Shown in pieces: positions 54,799-64,000 of a DNA stretch of 64,000 nucleotides. Both the position numbers and the translations under genes were made by a program. The notes under the pieces are model-generated. The model searched no databases and was not told where the DNA came from. It worked only from the letters and a program-made list of their open reading frames with translations. Every line of letters starts with the position of its first letter. The first letter of the stretch is position 1. This DNA comes from Bacillus pumilus (GTDB lineage Bacteria; Bacillota; Bacilli; Bacillales; Bacillaceae), in assembly GCF_024498355.1 (NCBI RefSeq), contig NZ_CP101833.1:2833001-2897000 (forward strand), given 5' to 3'.

Positions 54799-56126
54799 AG
54801 AACAAACCACTCGCTTTTCAAATTTGGGTCGTGATCTCCGGCATTTTGCTGACGATTTCGATTGTCCTGATCATTTTATTTTCAAACACATTACGCAACT
54901 TCTTCACGAATGAAATTTATAAAAATATCGAAAATGAGCAGCAAGTGCTGACAGAATACCCGTTGAACCGAGACGGCTCGCCAAAGTCGACACCAGAAAA
55001 TCGCTCGGTTCAGCACATTCTGATCCCGTCTGATGAATTAAACCAAATGGCACAGTTTTTCCCGCATGCGTTTATTGAGAAGGTCCAATCCTTTGTGAAA
55101 AAACAAAAAAGCGCAACAAAACGCTATTCTGAAGAGGTCAATGGCCAGCATATCTTTTTTGTGATCAAAAAGGTATCAACAGGCAATACACAATATATTC
55201 TCCTGTCCTATGCACCAGACTCTTATCGAGACGACTTGTCCTTTACGCTGTTTAAACAGCTGATATTGATCTTAGGCACCGTTATTTTACTGAGCTGGAT
55301 TCCATCTATTTGGCTTGCCCGCTACTTATCGCGTCCGATCGTTGCGTTTGAAAAGCACGTGAAGCGGATTGCACAAGAGGACTGGGACGACCCTGTGATC
55401 GTTGACCGGCAAGATGAGATCGGCAAGCTCGGTCACACCATTGAAGAAATGAGACAAAAACTCATTCAAAAGGATGAAACGGAACGAACACTTTTGCAAA
55501 ATATATCACATGATTTAAAGACACCTGTCATGGTCATCCGCGGCTATACGCAGTCCATTAAAGATGGTATTTTTCCTAAGGGAGATCTTGAACAAACGGT
55601 GGAAGTCATTGAAGGTGAAGCAGAAAAGCTTGAGAAGAAAATCAAGGATTTGCTGTACTTAACAAAGCTTGATTATTTATCAAATCAACACCCCGCACAT
55701 TCTTCCTTCCTCGTGAGTAATACGATGCTGGAAGTGGTCGACCGAATACGCTGGTCGAAAAATGAATTGCAGTGGAACGTGGACTTAGATGATGAGGCTA
55801 CACTTGAAGGCGATCCAGAACAATGGAGCAAATTATTTGAAAATGTACTAGAAAACCAACTTCGCTACGCGAAAAGTAAAATTGATATTCATATGAAGCA
55901 GGAAGAGGATCAAATCCGCATTGTTATTCGGAATGACGGTCCTCCAATTGAAGAACATATGCTATCCAACCTATACGAACCTTTTAGTAAGGGAAAAAAG
56001 GGCGAATTCGGTATTGGGTTAAGCATTGTCAAACGAATCCTTTCAATGCATCAAGCGTCCATATCTATTGAAAATGATGATCTAGGTGTACGTTATACGA
56101 TCACTGTTCCAAAGAAGAGACTGTAG
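54795..56126 (+). CDS. cssS: Secretion-stress sensor kinase CssS
   Basis: This 443-residue histidine kinase has two membrane helices (residues about 8-30 and 150-175), an extracellular loop, HAMP, HisKA with His in NISHDLKTPVMVIRGY, and HATPase (FGIGLSIVKRIL). The ATG overlaps the cssR stop (ATGA), so the two are coupled. Confidence 0.93.
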   Translation: MKNKPLAFQIWVVISGILLTISIVLIILFSNTLRNFFTNEIYKNIENEQQVLTEYPLNRDGSPKSTPENRSVQHILIPSDELNQMAQFFPHAFIEKVQSFVKKQKSATKRYSEEVNGQHIFFVIKKVSTGNTQYILLSYAPDSYRDDLSFTLFKQLILILGTVILLSWIPSIWLARYLSRPIVAFEKHVKRIAQEDWDDPVIVDRQDEIGKLGHTIEEMRQKLIQKDETERTLLQNISHDLKTPVMVIRGYTQSIKDGIFPKGDLEQTVEVIEGEAEKLEKKIKDLLYLTKLDYLSNQHPAHSSFLVSNTMLEVVDRIRWSKNELQWNVDLDDEATLEGDPEQWSKLFENVLENQLRYAKSKIDIHMKQEEDQIRIVIRNDGPPIEEHMLSNLYEPFSKGKKGEFGIGLSIVKRILSMHQASISIENDDLGVRYTITVPKKRL

Positions 56127-56148
56127 GTTTTAGACCGCAGTCTTTTTT
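56117..56148 (+). terminator. Terminator of cssRS
   Basis: AGACTG and CAGTCT pair around TAGGTTTTAGACCG (with a further inner pairing) and are followed by TTTTTT. It reaches the stop codon of the small gene on the other strand. Confidence 0.75.
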
Positions 56149-56311
56149 AGATGAATGAATACCCATTGAAATCACGGTATGTGGCTTTAATCTTCTTACC
56201 AGCTTGATACATCCATTTCTTTTCAATTGTGGTTTCTTTCGGCATTTTGACTTTTTCTACTTGAATCCCTTTTGTTCGCAAGCGTCTAATCATATCATCG
56301 ATTTCTCTCAT
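56147..56311 (-). CDS. 54-residue conserved-looking small protein
   Basis: A 54-residue basic protein, MREIDDMIRRLRTKGIQVEK then KVKMPKETT and ending DFNGYSFI, has a good AAAGGA site 9 bases before the ATG at 56311. No family was recognised. It lies between cssS and yuxN on the opposite strand. Confidence 0.6.
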   Translation of the reverse strand: MREIDDMIRRLRTKGIQVEKVKMPKETTIEKKWMYQAGKKIKATYRDFNGYSFI

Positions 56312-56503
56312 GGAACATCATCCTTTCACATATTTTGACCAGTTGGTCACCTTACTTTATAATATAAAGAATTACACTGTAAAAAACAAGTTACAATCTG
56401 ATTAATTTTTGAAAAGTTTCGTCGTTTATGACCGATAAGTCACATCTCTTTGCGCACGTTTCCTCAGACATTTGTCTCTCGGTAAGAAAGGATGACATTC
56501 ATA

Positions 56504-57382
56504 TTGAAAAAGAAAGAAAAAATGATCATTGAGGCCGGCATGAAATTATTTGCCAGCAAAGGCTACAATACAACGTCTGTTCAGGAAATTGCGGATGAAT
56601 GCCATATGTCAAAGGGTGCTTTTTATCTTTATTTTAAATCAAAGGAAGCACTGCTCATTTCGATCTTGCATTACTATTACGATAAGGTATTTACCCGGAT
56701 TCATGAGGTTCAAACAGAGGGCGGCACACCAAAAGAAGCCTACCGCAAACAGCTCACTGTCTATTACGATAATATTTTGCAGCAAAAAGATTTTATTAAA
56801 ATGCAGCTGAGCGATCGAGCTCTTCCATTGAATGAAGAAACGCAGCAGCTCGCAAAACAAATTAGGCTTGCAACCATCCAGCTTCACATTGATAACATTA
56901 AACAGGTGTATGGTGACGCAGCGATTCCTTATATGGCTGATCTTTGTTTGACGATCGAGGGCATGAGTCACGTTTATTTTGAGCTTGCGATTTTATATGA
57001 TTTTCAGCTAGAGGCTGAAGAGCTTGCCACAACCATGATTCACCGTATCGATGATTTGATGGGCGGCATGATGAAGCGAAACGATAGTCCGCTCATTTCC
57101 GTAGATCAAGCGAGTGATTGGTTTGGTCCTATTTATGAACGGTCATTCGACCCGCTGACAGAATCTCTGTTAAAAGAATTAAGAGAGCTTGCAGAAGAAC
57201 ACTATGAAGTGAAAGACGAGCCTGATTTATTTGAAGCTCTCGGCATTTTAGAAAATGAGTTCAATAAACAAAAACCAAGACAAGTCATCCTGAAAGGCAT
57301 GCTGTATCAACTGAAATTGCACGTGCCGCTCCAATCCATATCTGAGTCACTTTTGCGCATTTTGAAAGAGGATCATTTATAA
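56504..57382 (+). CDS. yuxN: TetR-family regulator YuxN
   Basis: This 292-residue TetR regulator has an N-terminal HTH (IIEAGMKLFASKGYNTTSVQ; MSKGAFYLYFKSKEAL) and an unusually long C-terminal sensor of about 240 residues. The TTG at 56504 has AAGGA 11 bases upstream; ATG 56492 is directly beside AAAGG and is less likely. It has no adjacent obvious target on the same strand; fumC is convergent downstream. Confidence 0.85.
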   Translation: MKKKEKMIIEAGMKLFASKGYNTTSVQEIADECHMSKGAFYLYFKSKEALLISILHYYYDKVFTRIHEVQTEGGTPKEAYRKQLTVYYDNILQQKDFIKMQLSDRALPLNEETQQLAKQIRLATIQLHIDNIKQVYGDAAIPYMADLCLTIEGMSHVYFELAILYDFQLEAEELATTMIHRIDDLMGGMMKRNDSPLISVDQASDWFGPIYERSFDPLTESLLKELRELAEEHYEVKDEPDLFEALGILENEFNKQKPRQVILKGMLYQLKLHVPLQSISESLLRILKEDHL

Positions 57383-57410
57383 AACCTAGGCAGCCCCTAG
57401 GTTTTAATTT
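57380..57410 (+). terminator. Terminator after yuxN
   Basis: AAAACCTAGG and CCTAGGTTTT form a 10-base stem around CAGCC, followed by AATTTTG. Confidence 0.85.
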
Positions 57411-57431
57411 TGTTCACCATATCTTTAAATT

Positions 57432-57463
57432 AAAAAAACCAGGGGCAGCCGCCCCTGGTTTCT
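57432..57463 (-). terminator. Terminator of fumC
   Basis: On the minus strand AAACCAGGGGC and GCCCCTGGTTT form a strong stem followed by TTTTT. Confidence 0.9.
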
Positions 57464-58857
57464 TATTTTGCTTTCGGTGTCACCATTTCTTCTGGTTTGA
57501 CAAACTGTTCAAACTGCTCTTCTGTTAAGAGCTCTAATTGAAGTGCCGCTTCTTTTAATGTTAATCCTTCTTTGTGAGCAAGCTTGGCAATTTTCGCTGC
57601 ATTTTCATACCCGATGTGCGGGTTAAGTGCCGTCACAAGCATCAATGAATTATTCAGGTTTTTCTCGATTGTTTCTAGGTTTGGTTCGATTCCAATTGCA
57701 CATTTGTCATGGAATGAGTTCATGCCGTCAGCCAGTAACTCAACTGATTGCAGGAAGTTATAGATGATGACCGGCTTAAATACGTTGAGCTCAAAGTTTC
57801 CTTGGCTTGCTGCAAAGCCGATTGTTGCATCATTTCCCATGATTTGCGCAGCAATCATTGTTAAAGCTTCACTTTGGGTTGGGTTGACTTTTCCTGGCAT
57901 AATAGAGCTTCCTGGCTCATTTTCAGGAATGATTAATTCGCCAATTCCACAGCGAGGACCACTTGCAAGCCATCTCACATCATTGGCAATTTTCATTAAA
58001 TCAGCCGCAAGTGCTTTTAAGGCACCGTGTGCATACGTAATTTCATCATGGCTTGTCAGCGCATGGAATTTGTTTGGTGAAGAATTGAAGGTTTGACCTG
58101 TCAGCTGGCTGATTTCTTCAGCGACATATTGTCCAAACTCAGGATGTGCGTTAATCCCTGTACCAACAGCGGTTCCGCCAATCGCGAGCTCTCTCATTTT
58201 CTCAGTTGATTCTAGAATCATTTCTTTCGAACGATCCAGCATGTAAACCCAGCCGCTAATTTCTTGACCAACTGTAAGCGGTGTTGCATCTTGCAGGTGC
58301 GTACGACCGATTTTGACGATCTGTTGATACGCCTTTGCTTTCTCATCAAGTGTTGCTCTTAACTGGTCAATAGCAGGTACTAATTTTTTGTATACAGCTA
58401 AAACAGCTGCCACGTGCATAGCCGTTGGAAATGTATCGTTTGAGCTTTGGCTGCGGTTCACGTCATCATTCGGATGAATGCTGAACTCACTATTTTTATC
58501 TTTCAAATAAGCAGTTGCTCTATTTGCAACGACTTCGTTCATGTTCATGTTACTTTGCGTTCCACTACCTGTCTGCCAAACAACAAGCGGGAAATGCTCG
58601 TCATACTTTCCGCGGATGATGTCATCACATACAGCAGCAATCGCTTCTGCTTTTTCACTTTCAAGGTTACCAAGACGTTCGTTGGCAATCGCTGTGCTAC
58701 GTTTCAAAATTGCAAACGCATTCACAACTTCCTTTGGCATTTTCTCAGAACCGATTTTGAAATTTTCTTTGCTTCGTTGTGTTTGTGCCCCCCAGAACTT
58801 GTCCTTTGGCACCTTGATTTCGCCCATTGTATCTTTTTCGATTCTAAATTCCGTCAT
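57463..58857 (-). CDS. fumC: Fumarase, class II
   Basis: This 464-residue fumarate hydratase converts fumarate to malate in the citric acid cycle. The class II signature [17 protein letters not shown] is complete, and the substrate-binding [20 protein letters not shown] and [10 protein letters not shown] segments are present. ATG 58857 has GGAGGG 7 bases upstream. The open frame to 58902 adds no support. The B. subtilis gene is also called citG. Confidence 0.96.
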   Translation of the reverse strand: MTEFRIEKDTMGEIKVPKDKFWGAQTQRSKENFKIGSEKMPKEVVNAFAILKRSTAIANERLGNLESEKAEAIAAVCDDIIRGKYDEHFPLVVWQTGSGTQSNMNMNEVVANRATAYLKDKNSEFSIHPNDDVNRSQSSNDTFPTAMHVAAVLAVYKKLVPAIDQLRATLDEKAKAYQQIVKIGRTHLQDATPLTVGQEISGWVYMLDRSKEMILESTEKMRELAIGGTAVGTGINAHPEFGQYVAEEISQLTGQTFNSSPNKFHALTSHDEITYAHGALKALAADLMKIANDVRWLASGPRCGIGELIIPENEPGSSIMPGKVNPTQSEALTMIAAQIMGNDATIGFAASQGNFELNVFKPVIIYNFLQSVELLADGMNSFHDKCAIGIEPNLETIEKNLNNSLMLVTALNPHIGYENAAKIAKLAHKEGLTLKEAALQLELLTEEQFEQFVKPEEMVTPKAK

Positions 58858-58944
58858 TATGTATCCCTCCATAGCTTCATCACTCAACTCTATTCTATAC
58901 AAAAAACGAAAATCCTTTAAGCGTTTTCAATTAAAATTTTATCT

Positions 58945-59112
58945 TTATTTTAATTTTAGTTCAATATAAACGCGAACATCTTTTGAATATTTGTATTTTG
59001 GGTTCGTTTTTCCGTAATCTTTTGACGTATATGTCACCTCATAATGCTTGTCAAACGACTGTAGAATACGGTCGATCTCCTCTTTTGTTCCTGCTAAACG
59101 AATTTGTGCCAT
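58945..59112 (-). CDS. 55-residue DUF3970-like small protein
   Basis: This 55-residue protein, MAQIRLAGTKEEIDRILQSF then DKHYEVTYTSKDYGKTNP and ending VYIELKLK, has the strand-helix-strand pattern of small DUF3970-type proteins. GGAGG lies before the ATG. Its function is unknown. It is divergent from gerAA and lies upstream of fumC on the same strand. Confidence 0.6.
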   Translation of the reverse strand: MAQIRLAGTKEEIDRILQSFDKHYEVTYTSKDYGKTNPKYKYSKDVRVYIELKLK

Positions 59113-59225
59113 CTTGTTTCCTCCAAAACCCTCATTCTTTCTTTTACCACAAAATAATGTAACACAGAATATTGTTTTTTCAAGCAGGTAATGCTAAGAA
59201 AAAGATGTTGAGGCGGGTGATCCTT

Positions 59226-60650
59226 TTGAATCAGACTCCATTGAAAGAGCACTTATACGATAATCTCTCTGTCATTCTCCCGCAGTTAAAGGAAATGGAC
59301 GATTTGATCCATGAGAAAAAAACATTACCTCACGGACAGGTTGTTTACTATTTATACATTAAAGAAATGAACGACACCATGCAGATTCAAACCTTCTTAA
59401 AGCTGCTGCTGCAAGATCATGAGTCTCTAACAAAAGAGAAGCTGGAATCCAATTTATCAATGATGACAACTCGTTCGGTGAAGACCTCTGAAGAATTGGT
59501 CGGTGCCATTTTTCAAGGGCATTGTGTGGTGTTAATCAATGGATTTCAGCACGCTTATATTTTAGAAACGAACGGAACGAAGAAACGTAGTTTAGGCGAT
59601 TCTACATCTGAAACAGTGGTGAGAGGGCCAAAAATTGGCTTTATTGAAGATTTAGACACGAACTTAGCTCTCGTAAGACAGCGCTTGAAAAACCCTGATC
59701 TCAAAACAGTCGACATGAAGATCGGGCAAAAGAAATACACCCAAGTGACCATCATGTACATTGACGGTACTGTTGACACTTCTGTTTTAAAAGAGGTTAA
59801 AAAACGGCTCAAACAAGTCACCATTGATGATATACAAGACTCTGGCGTCCTTGAGGAGCTCATTGAAGACAATGTGTATTCTCCTTTTCCGCAAATTCAA
59901 AACACAGAACGGCCGGATAAAGTCGCGTCTGCTTTAAATAATGGTCGTGTCGCCATTTTTGTCGATCATTCACCTTTTGTGTTAATTGTGCCTGCTTCCC
60001 TCGCTACGATCATGCAATCACCTGATGATTATTATGAAAGATGGATCGCTGCCTCTCTCATTCGTTTGCTGCGTTTTACTTCCATCTTTCTTACGTTATT
60101 TTTATCTGCCATTTATATTGCTCTTGTGTCCTTCCATCAAGGTCTTTTGCCTACACCGTTAGCCATTTCCATCTCAAGCACAAGAGAAAATGTCCCCTTT
60201 CCACCTATTGTGGAGGCTCTCATCATGGAGATGACCATTGAGCTGTTACGGGAAGCTGGCTTAAGGCTGCCAAATCCGCTTGGTCAAACGATCGGACTTG
60301 TTGGGGGGGTTGTGATTGGACAGGCTGCCGTTCAAGCTCATATTGTCAGCTCGATCATGGTGATTATTGTCAGTGTCATCGCACTTGCATCCTTTACCGT
60401 TCCTCAATACGGGATGGGCATGTCATTTCGCGTGCTCCGCTTTGTGTCCATGTTTACTGCAGCTACATTTGGTTTATATGGGATTGTACTGTTTATGCTC
60501 GTACTACTTACACATTTGACTAGACAAAAAAGCTTTGGCACCCCATACTTCTCACCAGATTTTGTGTTCAGCTATAAAAACGAAGACAATTCCATCATTC
60601 GATTGCCTTTGAAAAACCAAAAGAAAGGAGAACGACATGGTCAATCATAA
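59226..60650 (+). CDS. gerAA: Spore germination receptor subunit GerAA
   Basis: This 474-residue GerA-family A subunit has a large soluble N-terminal domain containing VRGPKIGFIEDLDTNLALVR and IEDNVYSPFPQIQNTERPDK, followed by five to six membrane helices (STRENVPFPPIVEALIMEM; LPNPLGQTIGLVGGVVIGQA). It forms the L-alanine-responsive receptor in the spore inner membrane with AB and AC. The TTG at 59226 has AGGCGGGTGATC before it; the earlier ATG 59172 adds an unlikely basic leader. Confidence 0.93.
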   Translation: MNQTPLKEHLYDNLSVILPQLKEMDDLIHEKKTLPHGQVVYYLYIKEMNDTMQIQTFLKLLLQDHESLTKEKLESNLSMMTTRSVKTSEELVGAIFQGHCVVLINGFQHAYILETNGTKKRSLGDSTSETVVRGPKIGFIEDLDTNLALVRQRLKNPDLKTVDMKIGQKKYTQVTIMYIDGTVDTSVLKEVKKRLKQVTIDDIQDSGVLEELIEDNVYSPFPQIQNTERPDKVASALNNGRVAIFVDHSPFVLIVPASLATIMQSPDDYYERWIAASLIRLLRFTSIFLTLFLSAIYIALVSFHQGLLPTPLAISISSTRENVPFPPIVEALIMEMTIELLREAGLRLPNPLGQTIGLVGGVVIGQAAVQAHIVSSIMVIIVSVIALASFTVPQYGMGMSFRVLRFVSMFTAATFGLYGIVLFMLVLLTHLTRQKSFGTPYFSPDFVFSYKNEDNSIIRLPLKNQKKGERHGQS

Positions 60651-61731
60651 AGAGTCGATCACAAGCTATCAGGCAAGTGCCATTATTACGAATACCACTT
60701 TAGGCGCAAGTATGATGATTCTGCCAAGATCAATGGCTCAGGCTGCGCCTACACCTGACGGCTGGATTGCACTCTTATTGATGAGTGCCATTTACATTGT
60801 GTTTATTTTTGCGAATGTGCTCATGATGAAAAAGCTTCCCTTCTCCTCTTATTATGACTATACAAACGAAGGGCTTGGGAAATGGATTGGCGGCCTCGCC
60901 AACCTTTTGATCATTATTTATTTTCTTGGCGTCGCCAGCTATGAAGTAAGGGCCATGTCGGAGATGGTCAAATTCTTCCTGCTTCAAAACACGCCGACAG
61001 CCGTGACAATGATCAGCTTTATTTTGGTCGGCCTTTATCTCGTGATTGGCGGCATTGGTGATTTTGCCAGACTATGTCCTTTTATTCTCATTGTTACACT
61101 CATCATCTTATTTATTGCCTACGGACTCAGTGTACAAGAATTTAAGTTAGATAATCTCCGTCCAGTTTTAGGAGAAGGCTTCTCTCCTGTCTTCAATTCC
61201 TTCAATGCTTCGGCCATTTCGTTTGTCGGCATTGAAATGATGCTGTTTATGCCTGCCTATATGAATACTCAAAAACACACCTTCGCTTATGGAACAGTCG
61301 GCTTTTTGATTCCTGCGATCATTTATATTTTCACCTATATTCTTGTGGTTGGTGCGCTGACTGTAAAAGAAACGGCTACTTTGACTTGGCCGACCATTGC
61401 ATTGTTTCAATCATTTGATATTCAGGGGATTTTTATCGAACGAATAGAATCCTTTTTGCTGATCGTATGGCTTGTCCAGCTTTATACAAGCTTTGTAGGG
61501 TATACATTTTTTGCTGCAATAGGTGTATCCAAGCTGACCAAACTTCCTAAAAAAGTCGTGCTCGCCTTGATGGGAATTGTCATCTTCTCTGCCGCTTTAT
61601 TTCCAAAGGATGTTGATACAGTGCGTGATTATTTAACCTATGTGAACAACCTATTTTTCCTTTTATTCGGCATATTACCGTTTCTCTTATTCATCCTTGT
61701 GTTTTTCAAAAGGAGGCGGAAAGCAGCATGA
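60637..61731 (+). CDS. gerAB: Spore germination receptor subunit GerAB
   Basis: This 364-residue amino-acid-permease-like B subunit has ten helices and the early conserved SYQASAIITNTTLGASMMIL. It is thought to bind the germinant (L-alanine in B. subtilis). AAAGGAG lies 6 bases before the ATG, which overlaps the end of gerAA by 14 bases. Confidence 0.94.
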   Translation: MVNHKESITSYQASAIITNTTLGASMMILPRSMAQAAPTPDGWIALLLMSAIYIVFIFANVLMMKKLPFSSYYDYTNEGLGKWIGGLANLLIIIYFLGVASYEVRAMSEMVKFFLLQNTPTAVTMISFILVGLYLVIGGIGDFARLCPFILIVTLIILFIAYGLSVQEFKLDNLRPVLGEGFSPVFNSFNASAISFVGIEMMLFMPAYMNTQKHTFAYGTVGFLIPAIIYIFTYILVVGALTVKETATLTWPTIALFQSFDIQGIFIERIESFLLIVWLVQLYTSFVGYTFFAAIGVSKLTKLPKKVVLALMGIVIFSAALFPKDVDTVRDYLTYVNNLFFLLFGILPFLLFILVFFKRRRKAA

Positions 61732-62849
61732 AAAAGAAAGCCGCTCTTGCTTTCCTGGCGCTTATTCTATTAAGTGGATGCTGGGATAGTACAAATATTG
61801 AGGAGCTCAACATGGCAATTGGGTTTGCTGTAGATAAAGGAGATCACGGACATAAGCTAAAGCTGTCTATGCAAGTTCTGGTTCCACAAAAAATTGATCA
61901 AGAAACGAGCGTGAAAGACCCGACGAAGATCATTGAAACAAGCGGAGATTCCATACACCAAATTTTCCGCACAACTGCCCTGAAGAGTCATCGTATTTTC
62001 GCACAGCAGCTTCGAATTTATTTATTTTCTCAGGAACTCATCAATGAAAATAACTTCGATCTTGTGATCAATCAATTTATTCGAGACAATGAAACACGGA
62101 GAGGGAGTCTTGTCTTCATGACCTCAGAGAAGCCTGGAGACATGCTGAGAATCAGTGATGCCGGGCAGCCAGCTTCATCCACCCTATACGACATTTCAGG
62201 GAATACAAAAACGACCATTCGTATGTTCAAGCCGGTCTCGTTAGGAGATATTTCTTCTGCCATGCAAAACAACGTATCCTTTGCGCTTCCGAAAGTCAGT
62301 GTCGATCAGGGCAAATTAATATTGGACGGTGCCTCTATTATTAAAAATAGACGATTTCTCACCAACATCTCTCCGTTAGCGGTGCAGTCTTGTAACTTGT
62401 TGACTGGGGACGCAAAAGGCGGAGTCATTGAATTTGAATATGATCAAAGCATCTATTCTTTTGAGATTTTTAAACTTAAGCACAACATCGAGACCCATAA
62501 AACAGCCAATGGCAGATATCAATTTGATGTGTCAGTGGAGATTGATGGAAGATTGTCTGAGGATTGGAATGAGCGAGAGAACGCATTTAATGAAAAGTAT
62601 CTTCAAGAGATTGAGGATGTCGTGGCACGCCGGTTAGAAAAAAACGTGAACAATTTCGTTGAGGAATTACAGAACGAGATCAAAGCAGATATTTGTGGAT
62701 TTTATCAAAAAGCGAGTATTGCATACCCGAAGGACTTTCGAAAAGAAGCGAAGCATTGGGATGAGATTTTTAGTGAATCGGATATTCGTTACAAGGCAAA
62801 TGTGAAAATCCGTGACTTCGGGACTAAGGGCGCAACACAATCCTTATAG
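61728..62849 (+). CDS. gerAC: Spore germination receptor lipoprotein GerAC
   Basis: This 373-residue lipoprotein subunit has lipobox ILLSGCWD, the conserved start EELNMAIGFAVDKG and a C-terminal domain ending RYKANVKIRDFG. The ATG overlaps the gerAB stop (ATGA). It has the same length as the B. subtilis protein. Confidence 0.94.
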   Translation: MKKKAALAFLALILLSGCWDSTNIEELNMAIGFAVDKGDHGHKLKLSMQVLVPQKIDQETSVKDPTKIIETSGDSIHQIFRTTALKSHRIFAQQLRIYLFSQELINENNFDLVINQFIRDNETRRGSLVFMTSEKPGDMLRISDAGQPASSTLYDISGNTKTTIRMFKPVSLGDISSAMQNNVSFALPKVSVDQGKLILDGASIIKNRRFLTNISPLAVQSCNLLTGDAKGGVIEFEYDQSIYSFEIFKLKHNIETHKTANGRYQFDVSVEIDGRLSEDWNERENAFNEKYLQEIEDVVARRLEKNVNNFVEELQNEIKADICGFYQKASIAYPKDFRKEAKHWDEIFSESDIRYKANVKIRDFGTKGATQSL

Positions 62850-62886
62850 AGTATGTTAAAATGGTAAGAAAAAAAGGGTGTCAATC

Positions 62887-63255
62887 ATGAAACGAGCTTT
62901 ACTTTCGGCCGGCATTCTATTTTTGATTCTAGGAATACTTCTGTTAATCGTTGTATTCATGCAGTCAAAAGAAGATTTCTTCATTGAAGCCGACAGCTTT
63001 TCGAGCACATTTTTGATCGTGATTTATTATGGACAAACCCCTGCGCTCCTTCTGATTGGAGGCGGATTATTCGTCGGACTTTCACAGATCATTGATTTGC
63101 AGGAGAAAAAAGCAGCAGTGGCAAAGGAGAGCGTAAAGCTATTATCCGAAATGAAGAAAACACTGGAAGACAAATCGGCCGAGGAGCAAGAGGCTTTTCC
63201 AGTTCCTGAGCTCCATCAACTATCCGAACGTCCGATCACAGGACAGAAGGACTAA
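62887..63255 (+). CDS. Unidentified two-helix membrane protein
   Basis: This 122-residue protein has two hydrophobic helices (about residues 5-27 and 50-70), and a cytoplasmic-like charged C-terminal half (EKKAAVAKESVKLLSEMKK) predicted to be a coiled coil. It is not recognised. In B. subtilis no such gene lies between gerAC and liaR. AAAGG lies 9 bases before ATG 62887; it lies 37 bases after gerAC on the same strand and may be co-transcribed or independent. Confidence 0.7.
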   Translation: MKRALLSAGILFLILGILLLIVVFMQSKEDFFIEADSFSSTFLIVIYYGQTPALLLIGGGLFVGLSQIIDLQEKKAAVAKESVKLLSEMKKTLEDKSAEEQEAFPVPELHQLSERPITGQKD

Positions 63256-63271
63256 TTTACGCATGTTCTAG

Positions 63272-63298
63272 CAGCTTTCATTTGAAAGCTGTTTTTTT
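63272..63298. terminator. Terminator before liaR end
   Basis: CAGCTTTC and GAAAGCTG pair around ATTT and are followed by TTTTTTT on the plus strand. It lies between the convergent membrane-protein gene and liaR. Confidence 0.85.
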
Positions 63299-63932
63299 AT
63301 TGAATCAGCTTATGGCGATGTGCATACACAGCCGCTTGTGTGCGATCTTCTACATCGAGTTTTGAAAGAATGTTGGTAATATGCGTCTTCACCGTTTTAA
63401 TTGTAATAAATAATTCCTCGGCAATAACCTTATTCGATTTTCCATCCGCAATCAGCTTCAATATTTCCATTTCCCTTGCTGTTAATGTATCGTGCAGGAT
63501 TGACCCATTTGATGAATGACGGAGTTTATTCATGACCTTTCCAGCCACTTTTGATTCAAGTCTTGGTTCGCCGATACTCGCAGACCTAATGGCATCAGCA
63601 ATTTCTCCTGCCTTGGATGTCTTTAATAAGTAGCTCAAAGCACCAGCCTCAATGACTGGATAGACTTTATCATCATCAATAAAGCTCGTCAGAACGATAA
63701 TTTTGGCATCTTCGATTTCCTGACAAATTCTTTTCGTTGCTTCGATACCATCCATTCCTTCCATCACAAGATCCATTAAAATCACATCTGGCTTTAGTTC
63801 AACCGCTAGCTCTACACCTTTTTGTCCATCTGACGCTTCACCGATGACTTCAATATCAGCCTGTGCCTCTAAAAAGGCGGCAAGCCCCATTCTCACCATT
63901 TCGTGATCGTCGATTAAAAGCACTCGAATCAT
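63297..63932 (-). CDS. liaR: Cell-envelope stress response regulator LiaR
   Basis: This 211-residue NarL/LuxR-type regulator has phospho-acceptor Asp54 in LMDLVMEGMDGIEATK, and a LuxR HTH (EMEILKLIADGKSNKVIAEE). It has the same length as B. subtilis LiaR and is activated by the kinase LiaS under bacitracin-type lipid II stress. The ATG overlaps the liaS stop (ATGA). Confidence 0.95.
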   Translation of the reverse strand: MIRVLLIDDHEMVRMGLAAFLEAQADIEVIGEASDGQKGVELAVELKPDVILMDLVMEGMDGIEATKRICQEIEDAKIIVLTSFIDDDKVYPVIEAGALSYLLKTSKAGEIADAIRSASIGEPRLESKVAGKVMNKLRHSSNGSILHDTLTAREMEILKLIADGKSNKVIAEELFITIKTVKTHITNILSKLDVEDRTQAAVYAHRHKLIQ

Positions 63933-64000
63933 CGAACGTTCTCTCCTTTTCCTTCATCAAAAATGGGAACCTTCACATCAATTTGTGTTCCTTTTCCTTC
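63929..64000 (-). CDS. liaS: Sensor kinase LiaS, C-terminal end only
   Basis: Only the last 23 codons are visible (GKGTQIDVKVPIFDEGKGEN then VR). This is the end of the HATPase domain. Identity follows from its overlap with liaR; the rest lies outside the window. Confidence 0.8.
   Translation of the reverse strand, partial: EGKGTQIDVKVPIFDEGKGENVR

Overview
The window looks like chromosomal DNA of a Bacillus of the pumilus / safensis / altitudinis type. This is inferred from protein resemblance and from gene order. Most genes, their order and often their exact lengths match the Bacillus subtilis segment running from thrC-hom through yut, lipA, yun, puc, bsn, suf, yur/yus, fad, htrB-cssRS, fumC and gerA to liaRS. 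The proteins have clearly diverged, and blocks are inserted or missing. Sporulation genes (yutH, yutC, lytH, yunB, coat-type proteins, gerA) show an endospore former.

Layout: (1) 1-12.7 kb is a conserved core: threonine synthesis (thrC, hom), a 2-hydroxyacid dehydrogenase, yutH, the yutG-yutD genes, the lipoprotein gene yutC, lipoyl synthase, the spore peptidase LytH and yunBCDF. (2) 12.7-18.1 kb carries a PucR-type regulator, a Bmr-like efflux pump, the aminotransferase pucG and the secreted nuclease gene bsn. (3) 18.1-31.7 kb is accessory. It holds an iron-siderophore uptake operon with an FhuF-like reductase, a small secreted protein, a decayed hydrolase, a YrkPQ-like two-component system with yrkR and yrkO, a divergent WYL regulator / NADH-azoreductase pair with a clear palindromic operator, a complete IS3-family element, an orphan secreted protein and a frameshifted integrase. 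(4) 31.7-48.7 kb carries sufCDSUB, yurZ, the SAM-riboswitch-controlled methionine importer metNPQ, yusD-yusI with gcvH, and the fadNAE beta-oxidation operon behind a perfect FadR-type palindrome. (5) 48.8-64 kb holds small coat-like genes, yusU, the iron ABC ATPase gene yusV with a Fur-type palindrome, yusW, an SDR gene, htrB opposite cssRS, yuxN, fumC, the gerA operon, an unidentified membrane protein and liaR with the end of liaS.

How it works together: two loci about 28 kb apart appear to form one iron importer, with binding protein, permeases and reductase at 18-22 kb and the ATPase at 50 kb. Each has its own Fur-type site. The suf operon also has a Fur-like sequence just before its first gene. 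LipA and GcvH are both in the window and belong to the same lipoyl pathway. CssRS and HtrB form the secretion-stress module.

Start codons were revised in many places because the Shine-Dalgarno sequence and the recalled B. subtilis protein lengths pointed to internal GTG, TTG or ATG codons. No strong candidate for a wholly new system was found. The least explained items are a +1-frameshifted small gene near 37.2 kb, the layered palindromes before yusV, the WYL operator, the AT-rich island at 29.9-31.6 kb, two orphan secreted proteins and a membrane protein after gerAC.
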